From the NCBI GenBank assembly GCA_946479015.1, contig CAMLEQ010000094.1, forward strand, positions 1 through 11,074: a stretch of 11,074 nt of DNA. Reading direction: 5' to 3'. Under the pieces are notes generated by a model. That model worked only from the letters and a program-made list of their open reading frames with translations, ran no database searches and was not told the DNA's origin. The translations under genes and the position numbers were made by a program. Below are positions 5,273-11,074 of this stretch, in pieces; the first letter of the stretch is position 1; each line of letters begins with the position of its first letter. This stretch comes from an uncultured Gemmatimonadota bacterium. Its GTDB lineage: Bacteria; Gemmatimonadota; Gemmatimonadetes; Gemmatimonadales; Gemmatimonadaceae.

Positions 5273-7222
5273 ATGCACACCCACCGGCGCCGTCCCCTCG
5301 TGCGGCAAGCGCTCCCGATGCTACTCGCCTGGCTGCCGGCCCTCGGCGGGTGCGGCCATCCACCCGCGCCACCCGCGCCGGCCGCCGCGGCGCCCGCCGA
5401 CTGTCACGAATCGGCAGGGCAGACCACCTCACACGCGGAGGTGCGAGGGCGCGTGACGGGGAGGGGAGGGCGGCCGCTCTGGGGCGTGTTCGTGATCGCG
5501 GCGCTCCGGCCGGGGTGCGGCGAGAGCTACGGCGCCAACGAGCCAGCCACCGACTCCGCTGGGCGGTTCACCCTGCGCATCGATCATGGCGGACCGCCGC
5601 GCAAGGCGATCTCGATTCCGATCACGGTCACCATTCCGCCGACGCCGCCGAGTGGTGCGGCCGACCGCGCGCACGCCGCCGCCCGCCCCGTGGAACCGTG
5701 GGAGCCATCGCTGGTGCGGGACGTCCGCGTGCGCTTCGGCCGCATCGACCGCCCCGCTCCCGTGACACGGCTCGCGCTCGAGCTTCCCGGCGTCGCGCCG
5801 GAGAGCGTGCCGACGCCACCGGAGACCACCCTCGCGGGGCTCGCGTACGGCGCGCGCGCCGAGATGGTGGGGGCGGCGCCGCGGCAGCTCCACGTGTCGT
5901 TCTCGGTGGTGAACACCGCCGCTCGCGCGCGCCACCTGGAGTGGGGCGCGTGCTCGCTCCGGCTCCGGGCGTATCGCGCGGGGGAGGGCGGGGCGCCGGT
6001 GTGGCGCTCCGAGGCGCGGCGTCCGGTGGGGAGCGAGACGCCGTACGTGTGTCCACTGTACCTGGCGACGGGGGACCTGGCGCCGGGGGACAGCATGCGC
6101 GCGGGGGAGCTGCAAGCGTACGTGTCCGTCCCCGAGATCCTCGCCGACTCGCTCCCCGCGGGGCGCTACCACATCACGGCACTCATGGAGCTGAACGACC
6201 GCTGGACTCCGGAGCTGTCCGCGGGGGACGTGTATCTCGATCCGGCCGTGGACCCGCTGCCTGACGAGCGCGAGATCGACTCCGTGGTCTACCGCGCCGC
6301 CGTGCTCGTGGGGGATGGCCCGCGCACCCTCCGGCTCCGCATCACCGCCAGGAATCGTGGGTCGGCCCCGGCCACGATCGGCGGGTCGCCGGCGGTCAGC
6401 TGTCCCGTGCTGCTCTACGCCGTGGCATCTCGGGAGCGGCGCGACCGCTGGTACGTGCCGGGGCACGCCGAAGCGTGGGACGCCCGCGGCTGTCCCCTCG
6501 AGATCCCCCGCGTGACGATCGCTCCGGGGGAGACGCGCACGTTCGAAGGGGTCGTCGGCACCGCCGGCGGCGCGCCGGACAGCACGGCGGTCGGGCGCCT
6601 CTACTTCATCGCGGGGCTCTGGCTTGCGAACGCCTCGGGGAAGGTGAGACACGCCGTGCTGTCGGCCGGCGATGCCGATGTGCGCGCGGTGCTGCGCGCG
6701 GCGCCGGTGGGCGACGTGCCCCCCGGCTTCCCTCCCGCGTTCGCTCCGGGGCGAGCATCCGGGAGCGACACGACCATCGGCGGACTGCGCTATCGGGCGA
6801 CGAGCCATCTCGACACGAACGGCTGGTTGGAGACAGAGGTGACCGTCACCAACGTGTCCGCCCGGCCGGTCCGCATCGGCTGGGAGTTCTGCGCGGTCGC
6901 TCAGCGGCTGTATCGGGATCCCACGCTCCGCGGCGCGCCGGTGTTCGACTGGCTCGCGCTCCCCGGCACCGGCTGCATGCAGTACCTCACCACGGTGACG
7001 GTCGCGCCGGGGGCCTCGGTGTCGCCGCACGAGCTGCACGTGCGGATGAGCGCGCCGCGCGCGGCGGGGGACTCGCTCCCCGCGGGGCGCTACTATGTGG
7101 CGGCGCAGCTTCGTCTGCACCTGGGCGCGCGCGCCGCGAGCCGCGAGGCGGGCGCGGCCGATACGCTCCTGCTCCGCGCGGGGGAGGTCGAGCTGCGGCG
7201 ATCGGGGCTGGCGCCCCGCTGA
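5273..7222 (+). CDS. Predicted lipoprotein with three BsuPI-like repeats
   Basis: A 649-residue protein. Residues 1-27 are a lipoprotein signal: basic MHTHRRR, hydrophobic core, and lipobox LGGC with acylated Cys27. A Pro/Ala linker follows. Residues 55-104 look like a carboxypeptidase-regulatory-like beta fold (VRGRVTGRGGRPLWGVFV, then TDSAGRFTLRI). Three related beta-sandwich units follow at about 190-322, 338-470 and 500-642. Each reads roughly 'xVxNxxxxxxxxxWxxCxxxLRxY...APVWxxx...C...LAPGxS...DSLPAGRYxxxAxL', close to the BsuPI-type domain known from a Bacillus protease-inhibitor and spore proteins. Unit 2 is the most diverged. The function is unknown, and protease inhibition is only a structural hint. 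The ATG at 5273 is chosen because it starts the signal peptide. A TTG at 5237, 2 nt after AGGAG, would add 12 residues. Confidence 0.8.
   Translation: MHTHRRRPLVRQALPMLLAWLPALGGCGHPPAPPAPAAAAPADCHESAGQTTSHAEVRGRVTGRGGRPLWGVFVIAALRPGCGESYGANEPATDSAGRFTLRIDHGGPPRKAISIPITVTIPPTPPSGAADRAHAAARPVEPWEPSLVRDVRVRFGRIDRPAPVTRLALELPGVAPESVPTPPETTLAGLAYGARAEMVGAAPRQLHVSFSVVNTAARARHLEWGACSLRLRAYRAGEGGAPVWRSEARRPVGSETPYVCPLYLATGDLAPGDSMRAGELQAYVSVPEILADSLPAGRYHITALMELNDRWTPELSAGDVYLDPAVDPLPDEREIDSVVYRAAVLVGDGPRTLRLRITARNRGSAPATIGGSPAVSCPVLLYAVASRERRDRWYVPGHAEAWDARGCPLEIPRVTIAPGETRTFEGVVGTAGGAPDSTAVGRLYFIAGLWLANASGKVRHAVLSAGDADVRAVLRAAPVGDVPPGFPPAFAPGRASGSDTTIGGLRYRATSHLDTNGWLETEVTVTNVSARPVRIGWEFCAVAQRLYRDPTLRGAPVFDWLALPGTGCMQYLTTVTVAPGASVSPHELHVRMSAPRAAGDSLPAGRYYVAAQLRLHLGARAASREAGAADTLLLRAGEVELRRSGLAPR
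6146..6169 (+). repeat. 24-nt direct repeat, copy 1 (in lipoprotein unit 1)
   Basis: Encodes DSLPAGRY (residues 292-299). It is identical base for base, synonymous positions included, to 7070-7093 in repeat unit 3. Confidence 0.9.
7070..7093 (+). repeat. 24-nt direct repeat, copy 2 (in lipoprotein unit 3)
   Basis: Encodes DSLPAGRY (residues 600-607) and is identical to 6146-6169. The flanking sequence differs, so only this loop-and-strand segment is preserved exactly. Confidence 0.9.
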
Positions 7223-7321
7223 CACCCTGTCCGGGCGGCGCTATCATGGAGCGCCCCGCTGCACGCCGGCGAACGCGGCGCGCGTCACGCGCCTCGAGCT
7301 GCAGCCACCGGAGAAGGCGAC

Positions 7322-8536
7322 GTGGCCACGGCAATCCGCACGCGGAACGATGTCTCCCCCGGCGGCGCGCTCGCGCCGGTGCACGGTCACATCCCGGCGC
7401 TCGATGGGCTGCGCGGGATCGCGATCCTGCTGGTCATGTACGCGCACTTCACCATGCCGCACGCGACCACCCCCTCCGGCCAGCTCCTGGCCGGGCTCTC
7501 GGTGTTCGGGCTCACCGGCGTGGACCTGTTCTTCGTGCTCTCCGGCTTCCTCATCACCGGAATCCTCGCCGACGCCCGCGGGACGCCGAACGCCTGGCGG
7601 AACTTCTACGCGCGGCGCGTGCTCCGCATCTTCCCGCTCTACTACGGCTACCTCGCGGTGGTCTTCTTGCTGCTGCCGGCGATCGGCGCCGCGAGCGCTC
7701 CCGCCTACCGCGACGTGCTCGCGCACCAGGGGTGGTACTGGGCGTACGCGGGGAACGTGTGGCAGGCGCGGCACGGGCAGGACGCGTGGCCGTTCGTGAA
7801 TCACTTCTGGACGCTCGCCGTCGAGGAGCAGTTCTACCTGGTGTGGCCGATGGTGGTGCTCCTGCTCCCGCGCCGCGGCGCGATCGCGGCGTGCGCGGCG
7901 ATGGTGCTGGGGGCGCTCCTCGCGCGCGTGGTGCTGGTGCTCGACGGCGGCACGAGCATCGCCATCCACGAGCTGCTGCCGACGCGCGTGGACACCCTCG
8001 CCATGGGGGCGCTCGTCGCGCTGCTCGCAAGGGAGCCGGGGTGGTGGGCGCGGCTCGCGCGGCACGCCCGCGCGGCGGCGCTCGCGGCGTATCTCGCCTT
8101 CTGCGCCAGCCTCGCCCTCGCCGGGATGGGCGGCGGCCGGTTGTTCGACTCGGGGGTGTCGTACACCGCGCTCGCGGTGATGTACGCGGCGATGCTGGTG
8201 CTGGCGGTGGGCGCCACGCCGGGCTCGCGGCTGCACCGCGTACTCTGTGGCGCGCGGCTCCGCGCCATCGGCCGCTACAGCTACGGCCTGTACGTGCTAC
8301 ACCTTGCGGTGGCGCGGCTGCTGCTCGCTCCACTCGAGGCGCGCGGAGTGCCGACGATCTGGGGGAGCACTCTTCCGGCGCAGCTCGCGCTGTGGGGGGC
8401 GGGGTTCTCGCTCTCCCTCGCGCTCGCGTGGGCGAGCTGGCGCTGGTACGAGACGCCGTTCCTCGCCCTCAAGCGCTACGTGCCGGTCGGGACGCCGCGC
8501 CGCGTGGTGGCGGCGCGGGTGGAGGCGGAGGCGTGA
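7322..8536 (+). CDS. Acyltransferase 3 (AT3/OafA-like) family membrane protein
   Basis: A 404-residue integral inner-membrane acyltransferase with about ten hydrophobic helices. AT3 hallmarks are visible: the R-x10-H motif (Arg31 to His42 in LRGIAILLVMYAH), VDLFFVLSGFLITGIL (67-82), FYARRVLRIFPLYY with an RxxR (Arg99, Arg102), the NHFWTLAVEEQFYLVWP block (160-176), and a terminal RWYETPFLALKR (374-385). Family members move acyl, often acetyl, groups onto sugars of lipopolysaccharide, O-antigen, peptidoglycan or secondary metabolites. The acceptor here is unknown, and there is no fused SGNH domain. The GTG at 7322 is chosen because GGAGAAGG sits about 8 nt upstream and the next in-frame candidate would cut into helix 1. 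It lies 99 nt after the lipoprotein gene, on the same strand, possibly co-transcribed. Confidence 0.93.
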   Translation: MATAIRTRNDVSPGGALAPVHGHIPALDGLRGIAILLVMYAHFTMPHATTPSGQLLAGLSVFGLTGVDLFFVLSGFLITGILADARGTPNAWRNFYARRVLRIFPLYYGYLAVVFLLLPAIGAASAPAYRDVLAHQGWYWAYAGNVWQARHGQDAWPFVNHFWTLAVEEQFYLVWPMVVLLLPRRGAIAACAAMVLGALLARVVLVLDGGTSIAIHELLPTRVDTLAMGALVALLAREPGWWARLARHARAAALAAYLAFCASLALAGMGGGRLFDSGVSYTALAVMYAAMLVLAVGATPGSRLHRVLCGARLRAIGRYSYGLYVLHLAVARLLLAPLEARGVPTIWGSTLPAQLALWGAGFSLSLALAWASWRWYETPFLALKRYVPVGTPRRVVAARVEAEA

Positions 8537-8566
8537 TGCGGAGTTATTCGTCGATAGACCACGCAG

Positions 8567-8650
<84 letters not shown>

Positions 8651-8717
8651 TAAGCTGCAAGCTAAGGCGCGCCCGCAGCGGATGCCAGCGATTCCGTCCC
8701 GCTCCGGCGCGGACCAG

Positions 8718-8772
8718 TGCGGATGCACGACGGCCCGGCGGATCGTTCCACCGGGCCGTCGTGCATCGCGCA
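8718..8772 (-). terminator. Long perfect hairpin downstream of htrA (probable transcription end)
   Basis: GATGCACGACGGCCCGG (8722-8738) pairs perfectly, 17 bp, with CCGGGCCGTCGTGCATC (8751-8767) around a 12-nt loop in which GGA and TCC can pair further. Beyond a one-base bulge, TGCG (8718-8721) pairs with CGCA (8769-8772). It starts 26 nt after the htrA stop and lies before tRNA-Leu. There is no T-tract on either strand, so it is either a U-independent terminator or a 3'-end stabiliser. Confidence 0.5.
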
Positions 8773-8797
8773 TCCGGGCGTCGCGAAGCGCTCCTCC

Positions 8798-10345
8798 TCA
8801 CCCACCCACGCGCAGGTTCACCACGCGCGTCTGTTTCAGGTCGGTGTTGTACACGAGCAGGCTCACCACGTCGCCGTCGTGCAGGTGCGACACGACCTGG
8901 TCGAGGTCGGCCGGCGCGCGGAGCTGCCGCTGCGGGGAGGGGCTCAGCACCTTCACCAGCACGTCGCTCCCCGCGACGAGCTTCTGGTACGCCGGTCCGT
9001 CGGCCTGCACGTCGGTGACCGCCACGCCGCGCTGCGTCTCCGGAATCTGGGCCCGGCTCGCGCGGTCCACGCTCACCGTCTCCACCGAGATCCCGAGCTT
9101 GTCGTAGCTCGCGGGACGGCCGCCGCTGTCCTCACCGCCGGCGTCGTTGCTCGCCACCTGCTCCTCCCCCGGCGCCTCGGCGAGCTTCACCTTGAAGTCC
9201 ATCTTCTTGCCGTAGCGCATCACGGTCACGTCCACCGTCTGCCCCGGCTTGTGGCTGCGGATCAGCCGCTGGAGCTGCGCCACGCGATCGATGTCCTTGC
9301 CGTCGAGCGAGATGATGACGTCGCCCGGCTGGATCCCCGCCTTCGCCGCGGGGCTGTCGCCGCCCGGGCTCGCGCCGCCGACGAGCGCGCCGCGGATCTC
9401 CTTCATCCCCGCCGCCTGCGCGTCCTCGGCCTTCACGTCCTGGATCGACACGCCGAGGATCGGGCGCCGCACGCGACCGTACTGGATCAGGTCGTTCATG
9501 ACGGTCTTCGCGAGCGTGATCGGGATGGCGAAGCCGTAGCCGGAGTAGTAGCCCGTGGCGCTGGCGATCGCGCTGTTGATCCCGATCACCTCGCCGCGCG
9601 TGTTCACCAGCGGGCCGCCGGAGTTGCCGGGATTGATCGCCGCATCCGTCTGGATGTAGTCCACGATCGCGTACTGGCTCGCGTAGAGGCCGCGGAGCTG
9701 CCCGCTGCGCCCCTTCGCGCTGATGATCCCCGCCGTCACCGTGAAGTCGAGGCCGAGCGGATTCCCCACCGCCAGCACCCACTCGCCCACGCGCGACTGC
9801 GTGTCGTCGCCCAGCGACACGGTGGGGAAATCGGAGCCGTCGATCTTGATCACCGCGACGTCGGTGGTGGGATCGCGTCCGATGACCTTCGCGGTGAAGG
9901 TGCGCTTGTCGAGCATCGTCACCGTCACCTTGTCGGCGTCCGCCACCACGTGGTTGTTGGTGAGGATGTAGCCGTCGGGGGAGACGATGAATCCCGAGCC
10001 GCTCCCCTCCATGGGCGGGGTGCGATTGGGCTCGAACTGCCGGAAGAAGTCCTCGAGCCCCGGCGGCACGTTCTGCTCGCCGCGCGGACGCCGGATCTCG
10101 CGAGGGCCGCGCTCCGTCTGGATGGAGACGACCGCCGGCGTGACGTGCTCGGAGATGGAGACGAAGCTGTTGCTGAGATCGGCGACCGGCTGAACGGCCT
10201 GGGCCGGCGGCTTCCCCCCCTGGCCACGCTGCTGCGCATAGCCGAAGGGAGTGAGGCTCAGCCCCGAGGCGATCACCAGACCGCCCGCGAACGCGACCAC
10301 GGCAACGACACCGAGTCGCACGTGCGAGAGAGCTCGAGACGTCAT
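8798..10345 (-). CDS. Periplasmic serine protease/chaperone, DegP/HtrA family, two PDZ domains
   Basis: A 515-residue Do-type protease that degrades or holds misfolded proteins in the cell envelope. An N-terminal signal or anchor helix lies at about 10-30 (RLGVVAVVAFAGGLVIASGL). The trypsin-like domain covers about 60-290, with catalytic His132 (TNNHVV), Asp162 (TTDVAV) and Ser242 (INPGNSGGP), all intact. PDZ1 is at about 293-390 (PILGVSIQDV, then IQPGDVIISLDGKDI). PDZ2 is at about 415-512 and more diverged (KLGISVETV, GSDVLVKV). A Gly/Glu/Asp linker separates the PDZs. The domain order and length are those of full-size DegP/DegQ. The ATG at 10345 is chosen because it directly precedes the signal sequence. 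A 30-codon upstream extension looks like non-coding leader. No clear Shine-Dalgarno is seen. It lies 265 nt downstream of dnaK on the same strand. Confidence 0.95.
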   Translation of the reverse strand: MTSRALSHVRLGVVAVVAFAGGLVIASGLSLTPFGYAQQRGQGGKPPAQAVQPVADLSNSFVSISEHVTPAVVSIQTERGPREIRRPRGEQNVPPGLEDFFRQFEPNRTPPMEGSGSGFIVSPDGYILTNNHVVADADKVTVTMLDKRTFTAKVIGRDPTTDVAVIKIDGSDFPTVSLGDDTQSRVGEWVLAVGNPLGLDFTVTAGIISAKGRSGQLRGLYASQYAIVDYIQTDAAINPGNSGGPLVNTRGEVIGINSAIASATGYYSGYGFAIPITLAKTVMNDLIQYGRVRRPILGVSIQDVKAEDAQAAGMKEIRGALVGGASPGGDSPAAKAGIQPGDVIISLDGKDIDRVAQLQRLIRSHKPGQTVDVTVMRYGKKMDFKVKLAEAPGEEQVASNDAGGEDSGGRPASYDKLGISVETVSVDRASRAQIPETQRGVAVTDVQADGPAYQKLVAGSDVLVKVLSPSPQRQLRAPADLDQVVSHLHDGDVVSLLVYNTDLKQTRVVNLRVGG

Positions 10346-10479
10346 GGAAGAATTCCGCTCGTGTCTAGAGAACAATGAAACTGTACACTGATGGGCAGGC
10401 AAGGTGCCTCGCGCCATCGGCGCGCAACGGCGCACCGGACACGGACATGGCCCACGATGAAACAGTCACGCCCCGCGCC

Positions 10480-10496
10480 GAAACGGTTGCCGTTTC
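10480..10496. promoter_or_regulatory. Inverted repeat GAAACGG-TTG-CCGTTTC, possible operator
   Basis: A perfect 7-bp dyad with a 3-nt spacer, 135 nt upstream of the htrA start. Its A/T-containing arms stand out from the surrounding GC-rich DNA. Size and symmetry fit a dimeric regulator's site, but the transcription start of htrA is unknown, so the role is a guess. Confidence 0.35.
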
Positions 10497-10535
10497 ACAC
10501 GCGAGGCGTGCAAGCCAGCGCATCGGAGCCAGGGA

Positions 10536-10564
10536 GGGGACGGGGATCCGCGATCCCCGTCCCC
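10536..10564 (-). terminator. GC-rich perfect hairpin downstream of dnaK
   Basis: GGGGACGGGGATC (10536-10548) and GATCCCCGTCCCC (10552-10564) form a 13-bp uninterrupted stem with a 3-nt loop, starting 46 nt after the dnaK stop. No T-run follows on the minus strand (the next bases are TCCCTGGC). It probably ends or stabilises the dnaK transcript and separates it from htrA. Confidence 0.5.
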
Positions 10565-10610
10565 GCACTCCCCCGAATCCCCCCGGCCGCCGGCCCCCGA
10601 TCCCCAGCCC

Positions 10611-11074
10611 CTACTTCTTCTCCTCGTCCACGATCTCGTAGTCGGCCTCGACCACCTCGGACTCCCGGTCGGTCCCCTTCGGGTGATCGGCCGCGCTCTC
10701 GTGGGCGGCGTGCGCGGTCGCCTCGGCGCCCGCCTGCTGCTGCCCCGCCGCGTACAGCGACTGTCCCGCCTCGCTGTACACCCGCGTGAGCTCCTCGTGG
10801 GCGGCGCGGATCTCGCCGACGTCATCGCCGCGCAGCGCCTTGCGCGCGCGCTCCACGGCGCTCTCGAGCCGCGACTTGAGCGACGCGTCCAGCTTGTCCG
10901 CCCACTCCTTGGAGTTCTTCTCCACCTCGTACGCCAGGCTGTCCAGGCGGTTGCGCGTGTCGATCTCCTCGCGCCGCTGCTTGTCCTCCTGCGCGTGCGA
11001 CTCGGCGTCCTTCACCATCCGCTGGATCTCGTTCTCCGAGAGCCCGCTCGACGCCTCGATGCGGATCTTCTGCT
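10611..11074 (-). CDS. dnaK: Molecular chaperone DnaK (Hsp70), C-terminal fragment (runs off the right edge)
   Basis: The last 153 residues of DnaK. The fragment opens in the end of the substrate-binding domain with QKIRIEASSGLSENEIQRM, a highly conserved DnaK string. The alpha-helical lid follows, with AYEVEKNSKEWADKL (cf. 'iyxtEKxLkE'), LKSRLESAVERARKAL, and a coiled helix ending near LYAAGQQQAGAEA. The disordered acidic tail ends EADYEIVDEEKK, replacing the usual '...EVVDxxxK' tail of bacterial DnaK. The ATP-dependent chaperone acts in the cytosol with DnaJ and GrpE, which are not in view. The reading frame is open to the window edge. A conserved Met inside the fragment is not the start. 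Confidence 0.96.
   Translation of the reverse strand, partial: QKIRIEASSGLSENEIQRMVKDAESHAQEDKQRREEIDTRNRLDSLAYEVEKNSKEWADKLDASLKSRLESAVERARKALRGDDVGEIRAAHEELTRVYSEAGQSLYAAGQQQAGAEATAHAAHESAADHPKGTDRESEVVEADYEIVDEEKK

Larger units (their letters stand above)
10346..10610. other. 265-nt dnaK-htrA intergenic region
   Basis: It holds, in minus-strand order, the hairpin after dnaK (10564-10536), a short GAAACGG/CCGTTTC inverted repeat, and a related pair of 11-mers, cgatgaaacag (10455-10465) and caatgaaactg (10373-10383), matching at 9 of 11 positions. A weak sigma70-like pair for htrA exists on the minus strand (TTGCCT, 17 nt, TTCATT), but it is too poor to call as a promoter. No gene is apparent. 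Confidence 0.6.

Noticed and set aside
5239..6264. GTG-started plus-strand frame with AGGAG 4 nt upstream
   Set aside because: The ribosome-binding site is tempting, but the product is a low-complexity Arg/Ala string in a shifted frame of the lipoprotein gene.
5429..7225. A 598-codon minus-strand open frame opposite the lipoprotein gene
   Set aside because: His/Arg/Pro-rich, no signal or motifs, an antisense shadow. The plus-strand frame has a lipobox and repeated domains.
8717..10378. 553-codon plus-strand open frame opposite htrA
   Set aside because: His/Arg/Val-rich antisense shadow. htrA on the minus strand has an intact catalytic triad and two PDZ domains.
10373..10500. TGAAAC as a -35 element of a sigmaW-like ECF promoter
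   Set aside because: No CGTA-type -10 element lies 16-17 nt downstream of any TGAAAC copy on either strand.

Overview
The window is about 11 kb of very GC-rich bacterial chromosome, densely coded, with short spacers and heavy G/C third positions. Gene content (DnaK, trigger factor, MetZ, a two-PDZ HtrA, a Gemmatimonadota-like M1 peptidase and lipoprotein) suggests a free-living Gram-negative-type bacterium, most likely Gemmatimonadota. That placement is inference from protein style and base composition. I see no mobile elements, CRISPR arrays or phage genes.

Left part, minus strand (1-3677): five genes read right to left as one probable operon. They are a secreted M1 zinc metallopeptidase, a single-pass membrane protein of unknown function, a 58-residue protein, a class I SAM-dependent methyltransferase, and the start of trigger factor (tig), which runs off the window. 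Spacers are 7, 16 and 5 nt. The last junction is an ATGA overlap, so tig translation may be coupled to the methyltransferase.

Centre (3678-5217): the divergent 301-nt intergenic region carries the best find of the window. A sigma70-type promoter (TTGACA, 18 nt, TAGACT) leads into a SAM-II (SAM-alpha) riboswitch at about 3844-3896. An intrinsic terminator follows directly (3900-3933), then metZ, encoding O-succinylhomoserine sulfhydrylase. A 7-nt complementarity between the aptamer loop and the terminator 5' arm could be the antiterminator. That would make this a complete SAM-responsive transcription attenuator for methionine synthesis.

Right of centre, plus strand (5218-8536): a 649-residue predicted lipoprotein with three related BsuPI-like beta-sandwich repeats, followed by an AT3-family membrane acyltransferase.

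Right part, minus strand (8567-11074): the C-terminal third or less of DnaK, then a periplasmic DegP/HtrA-type protease, then tRNA-Leu(UAG). Strong hairpins without U-tracts lie downstream of both dnaK and htrA. With tig at the other end, the window holds three proteostasis genes, but they are not one operon.
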